Below, in pieces: positions 33,146 through 45,571 of a stretch of 64,000 nt of DNA. The stretch covers positions 3,596,001-3,660,000 of the forward strand of contig CM074699.1 of NCBI GenBank assembly GCA_037367355.1, read 5' to 3'. The position numbers and the translations under genes are program-made. The notes beneath the pieces are model-generated. The model did not search any database and was not told the origin of the DNA. It worked only from the letters and a program-made list of their open reading frames with translations. Source of the stretch: Neoscytalidium dimidiatum. Its lineage: Eukaryota; Ascomycota; Dothideomycetes; Botryosphaeriales; Botryosphaeriaceae. Numbering within the stretch: position 1 is the stretch's first letter; every line of letters begins with the position of its first letter.

Positions 33146-36100
33146 CACTAGGGCTGCAGACGGTTCGGTTTGCCGTCTACTCGTTTTCTCCTTTGTCGAT
33201 TATCTGAGTGCGTTTAAGCGGGCGGGCGGCATTTGCGAAATAGTTTTCCTTGGTGTGCAAAAATCGGAGTCAAGGTGTCATTAGGATTCCCAATCGGTCT
33301 TTCCATGGAGCGGATGTGCTTTGATCCAGATTTCGGGTTGATTTCGTGTGGGCGGTTCCTGACAGCACAATTCCCCCAATCTCCTTGTGTCTGTGACGTC
33401 AGCATGGTCGTCGTCGAAGAATGAGTCTTCTGCCCGGTCACATTTCCCCATGAGCAGCTATGTGCACGTACTCAGTTTTTTTTTTTTTTTTTGCCACGCT
33501 TCACTCGTGTCCGTGTTGCACTGATGCGCTTCTTCTTCATCTATTTACCGAGAATCTTTTCGGGGGCTGCAGCACACGGGAAGTAGCCCGAACCCGTCCA
33601 ATCACTTACTTCCCCTTGGTCACTATGTCTCAGAAAAGACAATATCTTTGTCTTCAGTTGGTCGTTCCATCAGCCGACTTGCAACTTCTTTCTTCCCCCC
33701 ATCCTTGCTTCAGCGACGATATCCCGTCTTTTAGGTCCGAGTGTCCGATTTTTCTTCTATCCTCTCGAATCGTAATGACCATCTCTTTTTCAATCATCCT
33801 GCCAATTCGCGCAGTATCCATTGGATGGGCTACTGCTGCTAACGGACGTAGCTGAAGTCGTTCGAATACGAGTAAAAGTAATGAAATAAGTAGAGGCTGG
33901 AGAGAGAAAACAAATTGACGTTCGCCCTCTATGCTTTCATCCCGGTTCCTTTTGACAATATGGTCGTTAATATCCTAGAAACCGTTCTCCGGTGGGAGAG
34001 AAGAATTAGGGTTGAGCGGCGACTTCCCCCGCCGAATTCGCCCCGCGGGAAGGTAAAAGAAGGCAGAAAATGCTACTGCTCACATCTAGGTTCCTTCTCG
34101 CGATCTACACAATTAAGCATTCTAGGCCATCAGCCTTCCGTATGGGAAGGAGGGTAGAGCGGAGTCTCCGCCAATAATGTGGAACTGTTTACGAAGAGAG
34201 GGGCTCAGATTGAGTTTCACGGGTTTCTATTCTTCGACATATTTGTTACTCCTTATACATGGAAGTTTTTTTTTCGGCCCTTTTGCATCATTATGATAGC
34301 TACTCATGGCACGGGAGACGATGTGTATTGGGAGAAGCGAGGTTCGTTTTTTTTTTTTCCCCTCTTGCTTTGTCCCCCTGTATGCATGTATTTTCTGGTG
34401 CATATGGCTATTTCCCCAGGGTCCGATGCTGCACGTAACACCATCCCCAATATCCCGGCTGGCCGGTCAACGGGTACCAAACCAAACCCTCGTCCCCGTC
34501 AGCAGCGACACGGCAGAAAGTGTAACCGGCATGGAGAGAAAGGGCGTGAGGCTTCGGGAAAGGGCGATTGCGGCCATATTCCCTTTTCGAGCCCGCCGCG
34601 CGCTGATCATGATGGGGACCTCATGCCGATCGCGGGTGGCCTAGGCACGTGGCAAGGAAGGGAAAGGGTTGCGATGGGACGTTTTCCGCGGAGGGAGGGG
34701 CGGAATGTGGAGAAGTTAGTCGGCGCGGAATACGGGAAGTGTGATGATAGAACCTTGCAGCAGCGAGCGTCAGAGTCTGCGAAGAAGTGAGAGCGGGATA
34801 GGAACGGGGAGGCGGGTGGGTAGTGGGGGGGATAGATCAGGGCGAGGCCTGTGTGTGGTTGCCGCACCGTTGCGGTTCGCGCTGGATGCTGGATGAGGGA
34901 AAAGCTTGTCTCGGCGTGTCTGGAGGGGTAAAGATAGGAGGATAGAGACCTTTCGGGGCGTTGATTGCTGAAGAGAAGTGGGAAGGGCGAGGAAGAAGCC
35001 GAGAGGTTGCATGCGCTGCTATTGGAAAAGTGAAGTGTGGTTGCTCAGGACAGGGGAAAAAACCCAGCAGTGAGTGCAGGTAAAGGGGAGCTGCCGTTGA
35101 GCCTAAATCGAACGATTCTGGCGTGGATCGCTGCCCTGTGTCGTGCGTGGTTCGTCTATTCGAGGTCGTGATTGCAAGGTGAGGCCTGCTTGAGGTTGGA
35201 GATCAGAAGCGCCAACCACCTTTTTTTTTTTGTTCAGGGCCCTTCGTGACAAGACCCTGCGCTTGGGACGTCGCATGCAGGCGGAACCGAAGATGGGGAT
35301 GACAGAGAATTAGCGCCGTCAAGCCAGCCGCACAAGCGCGTTTCGTGGAGTTATCGATGCTGACATGAGAGGTGTGGTATTGGCCGTGAGCACTGCTGAA
35401 CGGTGGTCAACCTTAACGCCGGAAGGCTTGACGGGGGCGAGAGGCAAAAAGAGGAGCAAGGGCCGATCCGGGGGTAGGCCTCGAGACGAAAGGCTTGTTT
35501 GCGATAAGCCTTCTGGAGAGCGCACGAGTGGCCGCAGGGCCGTTTGAGCAGCTGCCAGGGCGTGGTCATTGCGTCGGTGTCTGCCTGTGCTGCTGCAGCA
35601 CCAGGGACTCAGGCCCGAGAATGGCCAGGCGTGGCGTTCCTGGCGCTGGCGGAATTGCGCGCTTTCTCGTCGCGGGGCGGAACGCGCGTCGCCCTCGTCG
35701 CGCCTGTGTCGTCTCCGGTGAGTCGCTCGGAAACTGTCCCATCATCTCGTTGTGCTGCTCTGCGCGTGCCGGCTTCCGGCTGTTCGAAAATTACAGAGAC
35801 GAGGCGTTTCATGTCTCCTATGCGGGAAACGGACACACGTCTCGGCGTCAAACGTTAGCGCAGAGCGGAGCTCCCTACATGCGACGTGGCTGCGATGTGC
35901 GAGCCGAGGGCTGAGCGGAGATTCGCGGAGCTCAGAAACATCGCGCTCCTCTCCACAGTACGCGCGCTTGCTTCGCCCACCGCGTCTTCACTGCTGACTC
36001 CTCCGCCAAGGAGAACGGGCCCACAGGCAGAACAAAAGACGCACTAGTTTATTTCCCTTCTGGACCAGCACAGCTTCTTTCGCCGACGCGTGCCTTTCTC

Positions 36101-36899
36101 CGCAATCACGCGCTGTCCGACTTTTGAGCTCGTATTGAAGCAGACATAAGCAAAAAGGGGGACTAGTCCAGTCATAATCCCGGGCTTTGAGCACTCCGGT
36201 AAACGTACACCTATTTCGTATCGATCTAGCATCGCCGGAAACGATTTAATATCAGTGGTGTCGCCGCATGTCAGCACTGCTTGATCGCAGCCTTTGATTG
36301 CCGTTTGCGCTCTATTACGAAGTTGTTTCCGTGAGCGGCATGAGAAGCAAGAATTAACATCTGGAGTTGAAGGTGTCAACCGGGCATGGTAGTCGCCAAC
36401 CTCGTCGGCCAGTAACGGTCGCATCTCCGGTCGGACCGCCCAGGCACAACGATGGAGAATCTACCTCTTCACTAGGGGCTGCGCAAATCGATACACAAAC
36501 TAACCTGCATCTCTGTCAATTAGCGTTCGAGGTAAGGGAAACTTGTCTAATACGGACGGTGTGTATGTTAACGAGCTTTGCGTTAGGAGGGCCATGAGGA
36601 AGGCAGCGAACGACCAATGCCCCGGACGTGGATGCTCGCTCTCTTTGTAGCTTTACTCCCGGCTGCTCGCTTTTATTCGGCGCGCCTCGCAGGCCACTGG
36701 AGCAATGATTCGGCCCGGATCCTGAGGCTTAGGGCACACTGTTGACAAAGCCAAGGCAAACACAAGATATCCGGGTTATATAATGCTCCGTATCATGAAT
36801 AAGACTTCTCGCACTTCGGCCTAATAAGGAAATTTTGTCGCGCTGACATCGAGAGCAGGCCAGCGGAGAGACCGACTAGCGCCCGGCTGAACGCGGCTG

Positions 36900-36906
36900 C
36901 CGCGGA
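36900..36906 (+). promoter_or_regulatory. Possible PDRE-like site upstream of ABC transporter
   Basis: The string CCGCGGA matches seven of eight bases of the yeast pleiotropic drug response element TCCGCGGA. It lies about 1.3 kb before the transporter start. A single short match in GC-rich DNA may be chance. Confidence 0.2.
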
Positions 36907-37989
36907 CTCCGCGCTCGCGTCCCGTTCAACGACACCGCTTCAGCTTGGCCAGAGGGCCGAGCAAGCTTGAGGCAACGGTGCTCTCAGGGTCCAAGACACG
37001 GTAGCGCAACGAAATTTACGCCAAAGCGCCAAGAATGCTGCTACCGCTGGCACGAAAGGCTGTTGCCCGAGATTGGCGACGTGAACAGGCAGCCGGAACA
37101 CCTTCGCACGAGCCCTTCGCGAAAGCGCTCCGCTCTCCTCCCCACCCCTCAACTCTGCCCACGCTCCGCCTCCGCAGTCGATTTAGGCTCGAGAGCTGGC
37201 CAACAGGCTCCCTCGGAGCATTGGCGGAAACTTTCTCGCTCCAGCTAGCCGTCCGACCGAGCCCCGACTTCCCGAAAGACTCTCTGAACGCCTCCGCTCA
37301 CTCGTCTTGGCCGGCATCTTGACCTCCCGATGGACCGTTCGGATGTCCCGAAGGCCTTGTCATGATTACCCTCCTCATTCCTCATCGCCGTCGTCGACGT
37401 CGTCGCCATCGTCGCCGCCACTATGCGGGCCTGTAGCTTCCGTCGGTATCCGGTGCCAAGCGAACCGGCCGAACCCTATCACCGCAGACAGCACTCTCCA
37501 AGGCTGACGTCGGAGTAGAGGACTCGTCTGTGGCTTGTGCGGTGCAGGTCGATCCCGGCAAGCTGAGTTACCCCGTATTCCGTCTTGACTTGCTTACTTC
37601 TGCCCAGATACGGTGCTTAGGCTCACCTACTTCGCTCTATTCGGTAAGGCTTGCGCTACTGCTCTCTGGCTCCCACATATGCGTCTAGACCTCTGCTCAC
37701 CGCGGTGCCGTGCACGTCAGCCAAGCAACATCGTGCTGGCCAGTAGCTGTCCTAGCAACACATTGCATCCGGAACCCTTCGAAATTAGCTCCGGCCACGC
37801 TTGGTAACACAGCCCACCTGAATGATTAACACTTCCTTGCAGGGACAACCACGCGGCATCCGCGCACCGGTTGTCCCAACATGCTTTTCGCTCAAAGAAA
37901 GTGGAGCGGCTATGGCCCTACCGTGCTCCGGCCCTTTCGTCACAGCGTATACCTCCGATAGAGTATTGAGATCTAATTGCTCCTTCTCC

Positions 37990-37997
37990 TATATATT
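37990..37997 (+). promoter_or_regulatory. TATA-like box upstream of ABC transporter
   Basis: TATATATT about 200 bp before the start codon, within a pyrimidine-rich stretch. The position suits a regulated fungal promoter. Confidence 0.35.
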
Positions 37998-38195
37998 GTC
38001 CTTGCCCCTCATCAGTCAAGTGCTTCCAGAATCAACCCAGAATTTAAGCTCAAAGCAGCACTTGATCTTCATTGGCTTCACCTCCGCTTTATCCCGCTGC
38101 CTACTGTTCTTATTGAATCCCGTCTTTACAACCCTCATCCCTTGGCTTAGGCCATCGCAACTCCACCGTCTGCGTTCGCCATCAGGGGTAGCAGC

Positions 38196-41100
38196 ATGTC
38201 TCAAAGCAGAGACGGCATAAGGCGGACCGCCTCCGGCCGCGAAACTTACGCGCCAGACGGTCTGTCCGAAAACGAACTCGAGCCGCGTGAGGACGTCGAG
38301 GAGAAGACCATGTATGAGGAAGAGGAAGACTCTACGGGATACATGCCCATCAATACCGGAGCCAGGCACGGATCGAGTGGTACAAACATCGAAAAATCCG
38401 GTGCATCAAGTTCTGGGGATGACGAATCGTCCCACGCCTACGAACCCATCACCGCCGAAGATGCAGCCGAGCTGCGAAGAATTGCGACTAACATATCCGC
38501 CCGGCCATCTTCACAGCGTCGTCGCACATCGCAACACTCCCAGCCGTTGTCGAGGGTCCATACACTGGCTGACATCACACCCGAGTCACCCGAGCTTGAT
38601 CCCAGCAGTAATCGCTTCGATCTTTACAAATGGGTGCGTTTCTTCATGCGCAACTTGGAGGAAGCAGACATCAAGATCAGCAGAGCCGGTGTTCTCTTTC
38701 AAAATCTCAACGTATCCGGGTCTGGATCAGCTTTGAACCTTCAGAAGAACGTCGGATCCATTCTCATGACACCTTTCCGCTTGAATGAATACTTCGGTCT
38801 TGGACAAAAGAGCGAAAAGCGCATCCTGAAAGATTTCGACGGAGTTATGAGGAGCGGCGAGCTGTTGATTGTTCTTGGCCGCCCAGGAAGTGGATGTTCC
38901 ACCTTGCTCAAAACAATCTGTGGAGAACTACACGGCCTCACTTTGGGTCCAGAGTCTGAGATCAACTATAATGGCATCCCTCAGAAGCAGATGCTGAAGG
39001 AATTCAAAGGAGAAGTCGTCTACAACCAAGAGGTGGACAAACATTTCCCTCATCTGACCGTGGGCCAGACGCTGGAAATGGCAGCAGCGTACCGGACACC
39101 GTCAACTCGGCTAGAAGGGCAAACCCGGGAGGATTCCATAAAGGAAGCTGCACGCGTCGTCATGACTGTTTTTGGTCTAAGCCATACGTACAACACCAAA
39201 GTCGGGAACGATTTCATTCGTGGCGTCTCTGGCGGTGAAAGGAAGCGTGTGAGTATTGCCGAGATGGCGCTTTCTGCAGCTCCAATCGCTGCATGGGATA
39301 ACTCGACAAGGGGACTTGATGCTGCTACAGCCTTGGAGTTCGTCAAGGCTCTGAGGATCATGGCGGATACCACCGGCGCCACGAATGCGGTCGCCATTTA
39401 CCAAGCTTCGCAAGCCATCTATGATGTTTTCGATAAGGCTATCGTCTTGTACGAGGGCCGCGAGATTTACTTCGGGCCAACAAGCACTGCCAAACAGTAC
39501 TTCGAAGAGCAGGGCTGGTACTGTCCCCCTCGTCAGACTACTGGTGATTTCTTGACCTCGGTGACCAATCCTGGAGAGCGGCAAGCGCGGAAGGGGATGG
39601 AGAACAGTGTTCCGAGGACTCCTGAAGAGTTTGAGGCGTACTGGCGCCAGTCAAGCGCATACAAGGCACTGCGGATGGAGATTGAGCAATACAAGGAGGA
39701 ATTTCCACTGGGTGGCGAAGTCGTCAGCCAGTTCCAGGAGTCCAAACGCATGGCTCAGTCGAAAAATACCAGGTCGAAGTCCCCTTACCTCCTCTCGATC
39801 CCAATGCAAATCAAGCTCAACACGAAAAGAGCTTATCAGCGGATTTGGAACGACAAAGCAGCAACGTTGACGATGGTGCTCAGTCAGATCTTTCAAGCAC
39901 TCATCATTGGTTCCATCTTCTACGGTACGCCCGCTGCTACGCAAGGTTTCTTCTCCAAGAATGCAGCTCTTTTCTTCGGTATTCTCCTCAACGCACTTGT
40001 CGCTATCGCCGAGATCAATTCTCTGTACGACCAACGCCCAATAGTAGAAAAGCACGCATCGTACGCTTTCTACCACCCGTTCACAGAGGCTGTAGCAGGC
40101 GTTGTAGCCGACATCCCAGTCAAATTCGCGCTTGCTGTGGCATTCAACCTCATTTACTACTTCTTCTCCAACTTCCGGAGGGAACCTTCTCAGTTTTTTA
40201 TTTACTTTCTCATCAGTTTCATCTCAATGTTCATTATGAGCGCCGTCTTCCGGACCATGGCTGCTCTTACCAAGACAGTCTCCCAGGCCATGAGTCTGGC
40301 TGGTGTTCTTGTCTTGGCCATTATTGTATACACCGGTTTCACAATCCCCGTTGATTATATGAAAGACTGGTTCGGTTGGATCCGCTGGATCAATCCAATC
40401 TTTTACGCTTTCGAGATCCTCGTGGCCAACGAATACCACGGTCGAAACTTCACTTGCTCCGGCTTCGTTCCTGCATACCCAACTCTTGAGGGAGACAGCT
40501 TCATCTGCTCCGTCAGAGGCGCTGTAGCAGGAGAAAGGACGGTTTCCGGAGACGCCTACATTGCCTCAAACTACGACTACAGCTACGACCATGTGTGGCG
40601 CAATTTTGGCATCTTGATTGCATTCTTGATTGGCTTCTTTTTCCTTTACTTCTTGGCTGTCGAGCTAAACTCCTCGACAACATCTACGGCCGAGGTCCTG
40701 GTATTCCGCCGGGGCAAATTACCTGCCTATATGAAGGAGAACCCCAATGGTGTGGCTAACGATGAAGAAATGGCAGCTCCAGGCACTGCCGAGAGGGGCA
40801 GTGTCGAGGGCGGAGACGTCAATGTCATTCCCGCGCAGAAGGATATCTTCACGTGGAGAGATGTCACGTACGATATTGAAATCAAGGGCGAACCCCGTAG
40901 GCTGCTTGATCATGTTTCTGGTTGGGTCAAGCCTGGTACCCTTACCGCACTCATGGGTGTTTCTGGCGCAGGCAAGACTACCTTGCTTGACGTTCTGGCA
41001 CAGCGCACCTCCATGGGTGTCATTACAGGAGACATGCTCGTGAATGGTCGGCCTCTAGACTCCAGCTTTCAGCGAAAGACGGGATATGTGCAGCAGCAAG

Positions 41101-43022
41101 GTATGTCATGAAACTTTATTATGGCCCTTTCCTTCGACTAACCGACTGCCAGACCTGCATCTTCAAACTGCGACTGTCCGCGAAAGTCTCCGCTTCAGCG
41201 CTGTACTCCGCCAACCCAAAACGATCTCAATCGAGGAGAAATATGCGTATGTTGAAGACGTTATCAAGATGCTCAACATGGAGGATTTCGCGGAGGCCGT
41301 TGTCGGCGTTCCCGGTGAAGGTTTGAACGTTGAACAGCGCAAGCTCTTGACTATTGGTGTGGAACTCGCAGCTAAGCCAAAGCTTCTTCTTTTCTTGGAC
41401 GAGCCTACTAGGTATGCTCTCGGACCCAGTATTCTCGGATCATAGTCACTGACAGAACTGTAGTGGTCTGGACAGCCAAAGCAGTTGGGCGATTTGCGCC
41501 TTTTTGCGCAAGCTCGCCAACTCCGGGCAAGCCATCCTCTGCACAATCCACCAACCCAGCGCCGTCCTTTTCCAGCAATTCGATCGTCTCCTCTTTCTCG
41601 CGAAGGGCGGGAGGACTGTGTACTTCGGCGACATCGGACCGAACTCAAGGACGCTTTTGGATTACTACGAGGCGAATGGCGCTAGGAAGTGCGGAGACGA
41701 CGAGAACCCGGCAGAGTAAGCATCACCATCTCGAAATTAGAAGGAAATAAGCTAACCAATTGATTCAGGTATATGCTCGAGATCGTCGGCGCCGGTGCTA
41801 GCGGGAAGGCTACGCAAGATTGGCACGCGGTCTGGAAAGCAAGCAAAGAGGCCCAAGCCGTCCAGGACGAGCTCGACCGCATCCACCGCGAGAAGCAGAA
41901 CGAGCCAGCTGCCGGCGATGATGAAGCTGGAGGATCAGATGAATTCGCGATGCCTCTCATCTCTCAAATTTACCACGTCACCTACCGTGTCTTCCAGCAG
42001 TACTGGCGCATGCCTGGGTACATCTGGGCCAAGCTCATGCTGGGCGTGGCTTCCGCGCTATTCATCGGCTTCTCCTTCTGGGATAGTGATAGCTCCCGGC
42101 AGGGCATGCAGAACGTCATCTTCAGCGTCTTCATGATCGCCGCTATCTTCTCGACCATCGTCGAGCAGGTAAGTCCCATCATCAAGCATGTCTTACGACC
42201 GATTATTTTGCTGACCGAACCCCCCTTTCACAGATCATGCCGCTCTTTATCACCCAACGCTCTCTCTATGAAGTGCGCGAACGACCCTCTAAAGCCTACT
42301 CCTGGAAAGCTTTCCTCTTCGCCAACATCTCCGTCGAGATTCCCTATCAGATCCTCGTCGGAATCCTCGTCTACGCATCGTACTACTACGCGGTCGCGGG
42401 CATCCAGTCGTCCGCGCGCCAGGGCCTGGTCCTCCTCTTCTGCATCCAGTTCTTCATCTACGCGTCGACGTTCGCGCACATGTGCATCGCGGCGGCGCCG
42501 GACGCGGAGACGGCGGCGGCCATCGTGACGATGCTCTTCTCGATGATGATCGCCTTCAACGGCGTCATGCAGCCGCCCGACGCGCTGCCGGGCTTCTGGA
42601 TCTTCATGTACCGCGTCTCGCCCCTCACGTACTGGATCGCCGGCATCGTCGCCACCCAGCTGCACGGCCGCCCCGTCCACTGCGCCAAGGCCGAGACCAG
42701 CATCTTCAACCCGCCCGCCGGCCAGACGTGCAGCGAGTACCTGCAGCCCTTTATGGCGCAGGCGCCCGGTAGGCTGCAGAACCCGGAGGCGACCGAGGGG
42801 TGCAGGTACTGCAGTTTGAGCGTCGCGGATCAGTTCATGGCGGGAAGCAAGATCTATTGGGATGATAGGTGGCGGAACTTTGGGATCGTGTGGGCGTACG
42901 TGGCGTTCAACATCGCCGCCGCGGTGGCCCTGTACTACTTTTTGAGGGTGAGGAAGGGGAGCGGGAAAGGTTTGGTGGAGAGGGTTAAGGGGTTGGTCGG
43001 TGGCGGCAAGAAGAAAGAATAA
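38196..43022 (+). CDS. PDR-type full-size ABC transporter (ABCG, drug/xenobiotic efflux)
   Basis: Plasma-membrane efflux pump of the Pdr5/Cdr1 family. Exons 38196..41100, 41153..41411, 41464..41715, 41769..42168, 42234..43022 give 1534 residues; all introns are 50-65 bp and in frame. The order is NBD-TMD-NBD-TMD. NBD1 has the family's altered Walker A with Cys for Lys (GRPGSGCST, 228-236), a good signature [10 protein letters not shown] and the altered Walker [13 protein letters not shown]2 has a normal Walker A (GVSGAGKTT, 921-929), Walker [18 protein letters not shown] and a degenerate signature ([12 protein letters not shown]). This asymmetry is normal for PDR pumps. Hydrophobic segments follow each NBD, with a Cys-containing outer loop before the last one ([12 protein letters not shown]). 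The second TMD exon is much more GC-rich than the rest. No exact orthologue name can be given. Confidence 0.93.
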
Positions 43023-43949
43023 GTGAGAGTAAAGTGGTGGTCAGGAGGGTAATGAGATTAGAAGCGGTTGCGAGGCGCCTTAAGATGAGGGGAGGTTTTT
43101 TTTTTTAATTGGTCATGTCTCCTCTGTTATGAAGGAGAGAGTTGTTTGAGATGACGATAACGGAGCGATAGAATACTCATTATAACTGCACGCGTTAGGG
43201 AGCTTGAATAGTAATCGTAATATACATACTTGCAGACGGTATTGAGCGTGCATGGCGGCAAACTACTCTGGTGGGCGTACAACTCCATCTGCAGCCACGC
43301 GCGGAAGCTCTCAGGCACACCAATATTATTCCACGAGGGATTCGTTCCCAGCAGGAAGGCAACGATTAGGTCATTGCACAGGAAGTGGATAAAGTCATTC
43401 CGAGGGCTGCTCTATCTCTATATACGCACTAGTATTAAGCATAGGCACTATGTCTCGTGACTAGAGGCCATGAGATGCCAGAGCTCAAGCCAGGCATGTA
43501 TACTATCATGAGGGGCCAGCTCGATGGTCCAGCTCAACGGACACGTGCGAGCATACGCAAGCCACCAAATGTAGATTACTATTATACTAATCGCGCCCTT
43601 CATAAGAGCTCCTCAGAAAATGGAGTCCTTAGCCTACGCGATTTCCTCTCCTCCCATTGAAGTTCCGAGCTGATTCCTTATTCTGAAAGAAGGCCATTTC
43701 TCCACCAACCTGTCATAAAACTCGACCTATCGGCTTAAACACCGTAACTCTCCTCTGTTGTTTGTCAAGCTCAAAGGGGCCCAAATACGCAAATTCTTCA
43801 TCGTGATGTTCAGCCTTCAGGTGTAATTTGCCATCATTCGCTAGGCCTCGTAAGACTCATTTTCAGCGTTCATCTGAATAGCTCTTCTCGTACCTCAGCG
43901 GGTAAGATCTATCCGGCCCGCCATACCGGCTCGTGCTCTGCTTCATGAA
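43023..43949. other. Intergenic region between ABC transporter and HET relic
   Basis: About 0.9 kb of AT-rich sequence with short open frames only. No recognisable product; it may include further decayed sequence belonging to the HET relic or another relic. Confidence 0.4.
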
Positions 43950-45571
43950 AATTGTCAACGCGGATATAATACGACAGATGTCTCATGGATCGATGTGGAC
44001 AAAATTCAACAGTGGTTGAGCTTGTGATGAAACCATGGGAAGTAGTGTCACATGTGTGCATCGAACATGGAACCAAGCGCTCTCAATTCTCTGCTCCTGG
44101 TCAACGTAGAGGAAGGCCGCTTAGTCAATCTACCGATCGACACAAGATACGTTGCATTATCTTACGTAGGGGGGCATCCTCCTAATGTTATGGTAACACG
44201 AAGATATAACCTTACTTGCTTCTGAAGAAAGGGTGCTATAACATCAGATGCGGGGGACATCACGATCCCGGAAACCATCAAAGACGCTATTCGACTACTA
44301 CAGGCGCTCAAGGAAAGATACCTCCATCGGCTTTGCGTATCCAAGACGATACAGCAAACCAGCAGATCCATATTATGAATATGGACTTGATCATTTCGAA
44401 TGCTTTACTGGATTGTTTCGCCAGGATCAATGCCGGATATGGAAAAGTGGTCTGCCCTGGTGCGTGAGTACAACAAGAGGAGCCTCACCTTTCCCAATGA
44501 CGCGCAGGCGGCCTTCACTGGAATTGAAAGGGTTCTCGAGTGTTGGAGCAAAAACTCGTATGTATCTGTATTCGTTGTCTGGCTCTTCGTTTGGAAGAGA
44601 GCGAAGGAGCTAAACTACCCAGCGGCGCTAGCGCCGCGCTAAGCGTACCTGCCATAACATCGAGCGTTCGTTTCCAGCACGCTTCCTGTATGGCCTATCA
44701 GAATTCTCCTTCGATGTAGCCTTGCTCTGGCAGCCTTCGACTTTTCCTCTGGAAAGGAGAGTAGAAGCTTTTAACAGCGCTACTGGCTACTGAATGTTAA
44801 GCTGGTCATGGCCGGGATGGAAAGGCCGGCTTGGCATGCTTAGTTGGTTTCCTGGTGAACAGTACAGAGTCAACCTCGAATATGAACGGGATCGATTCAA
44901 GACATACATTGGCTGTGAGAAAGAGCCTTTAGTGGAATGGTTCCAGGTAGAACCACACAGCGGGAAACAAAGGAGAGTCGAGAACGGCTACCACAAGTGG
45001 CGGGCACGTTCCGCCACCTGAGCGGCACCCCCGACTGGATGGAACGTGCACAAAAAGGGGAACGGGAAGCATCACACGACTTCCTCAGCGCCGGACGTGG
45101 TCTTCAAATGCCCCTTGCCCTCGGCAGCGGATGTGCCTCCTCATCCGAGTCAGCGATGTTGGCCTCCCTATCTTCGATTTTGCAGTTCGCGCGCATATTC
45201 CAAGGTCCATAAACCGAGACCGCCCTTATATCGACAAAACGAAGAAGCGACAGTTGTTTTCATAGTGGTTGCGACAGGGTGAGTTGGCGGCTGTCTACAG
45301 CTCAACCTCAGCCAAGGAGATGATGCACTGATCGGACAAGAATGTGAGCTCATTGCCATCTCGAAAGGCCGAGCAGGATCGAGACGCAGAGAACACAGTC
45401 GGTAAAACGTGCTTGAGGATGAGATTCGGAAATGATGCGATATATGAGTTCTACAACGTTCTCTGGGTCAAGCGGGAGGCGCATTACATCGTCAGAGAGG
45501 CTCTTGGCTGGGTTGAGAATTACGCATGGGAATGCCAGGCGTTGGAGGAGGTCGATATGCAACTGCACTAG
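43950..45571 (+). pseudogene. HET-domain (heterokaryon incompatibility) gene relic
   Basis: Pieces of a HET-domain protein appear in the right order but in several frames. They are SWIDVDKIQQWLS (about 43982), CDETMGSSVTCVHRTW (44023), RLVNLPIDTRYVALSYV (from 44118), ITIPETIKDAIRLLQALKE (44259), IQDDTANQQIHIMNMDLI (about 44340), YNKRSLTFPNDAQAAFTGI (about 44467), FSFDVALLWQP (about 44705), LSWSWPGWKG (about 44800) and NVLWVKREAHY..LGWVENYAWE (about 45450) at the C-terminus. The order matches ALSYVWG, LCIIQDD and SWSWxGW of HET proteins. Disablements include a TGA at 44223, loss of the Trp in the ALSYVWG box, and at least four frame changes. Some frame changes could hide introns, but not the lost Trp and stop within one block. 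Intact HET proteins trigger cell death on non-self fusion. Confidence 0.8.

Larger units (their letters stand above)
33146..38195. other. Long intergenic region upstream of the ABC transporter
   Basis: About 5 kb with no gene I can support. It contains T-runs (33478, 34325, 35221) and mixed GC content with many short overlapping open frames. The 3' end of the Zn2Cys6 gene and the promoter of the ABC transporter must lie here. Confidence 0.5.

Noticed and set aside
1051..33583. A 17-bp string (CTGCAGCACACGGGAAG) present at 1051 and at 33567
   Set aside because: One shared 17-mer in 64 kb is close to chance expectation and the flanks do not align.
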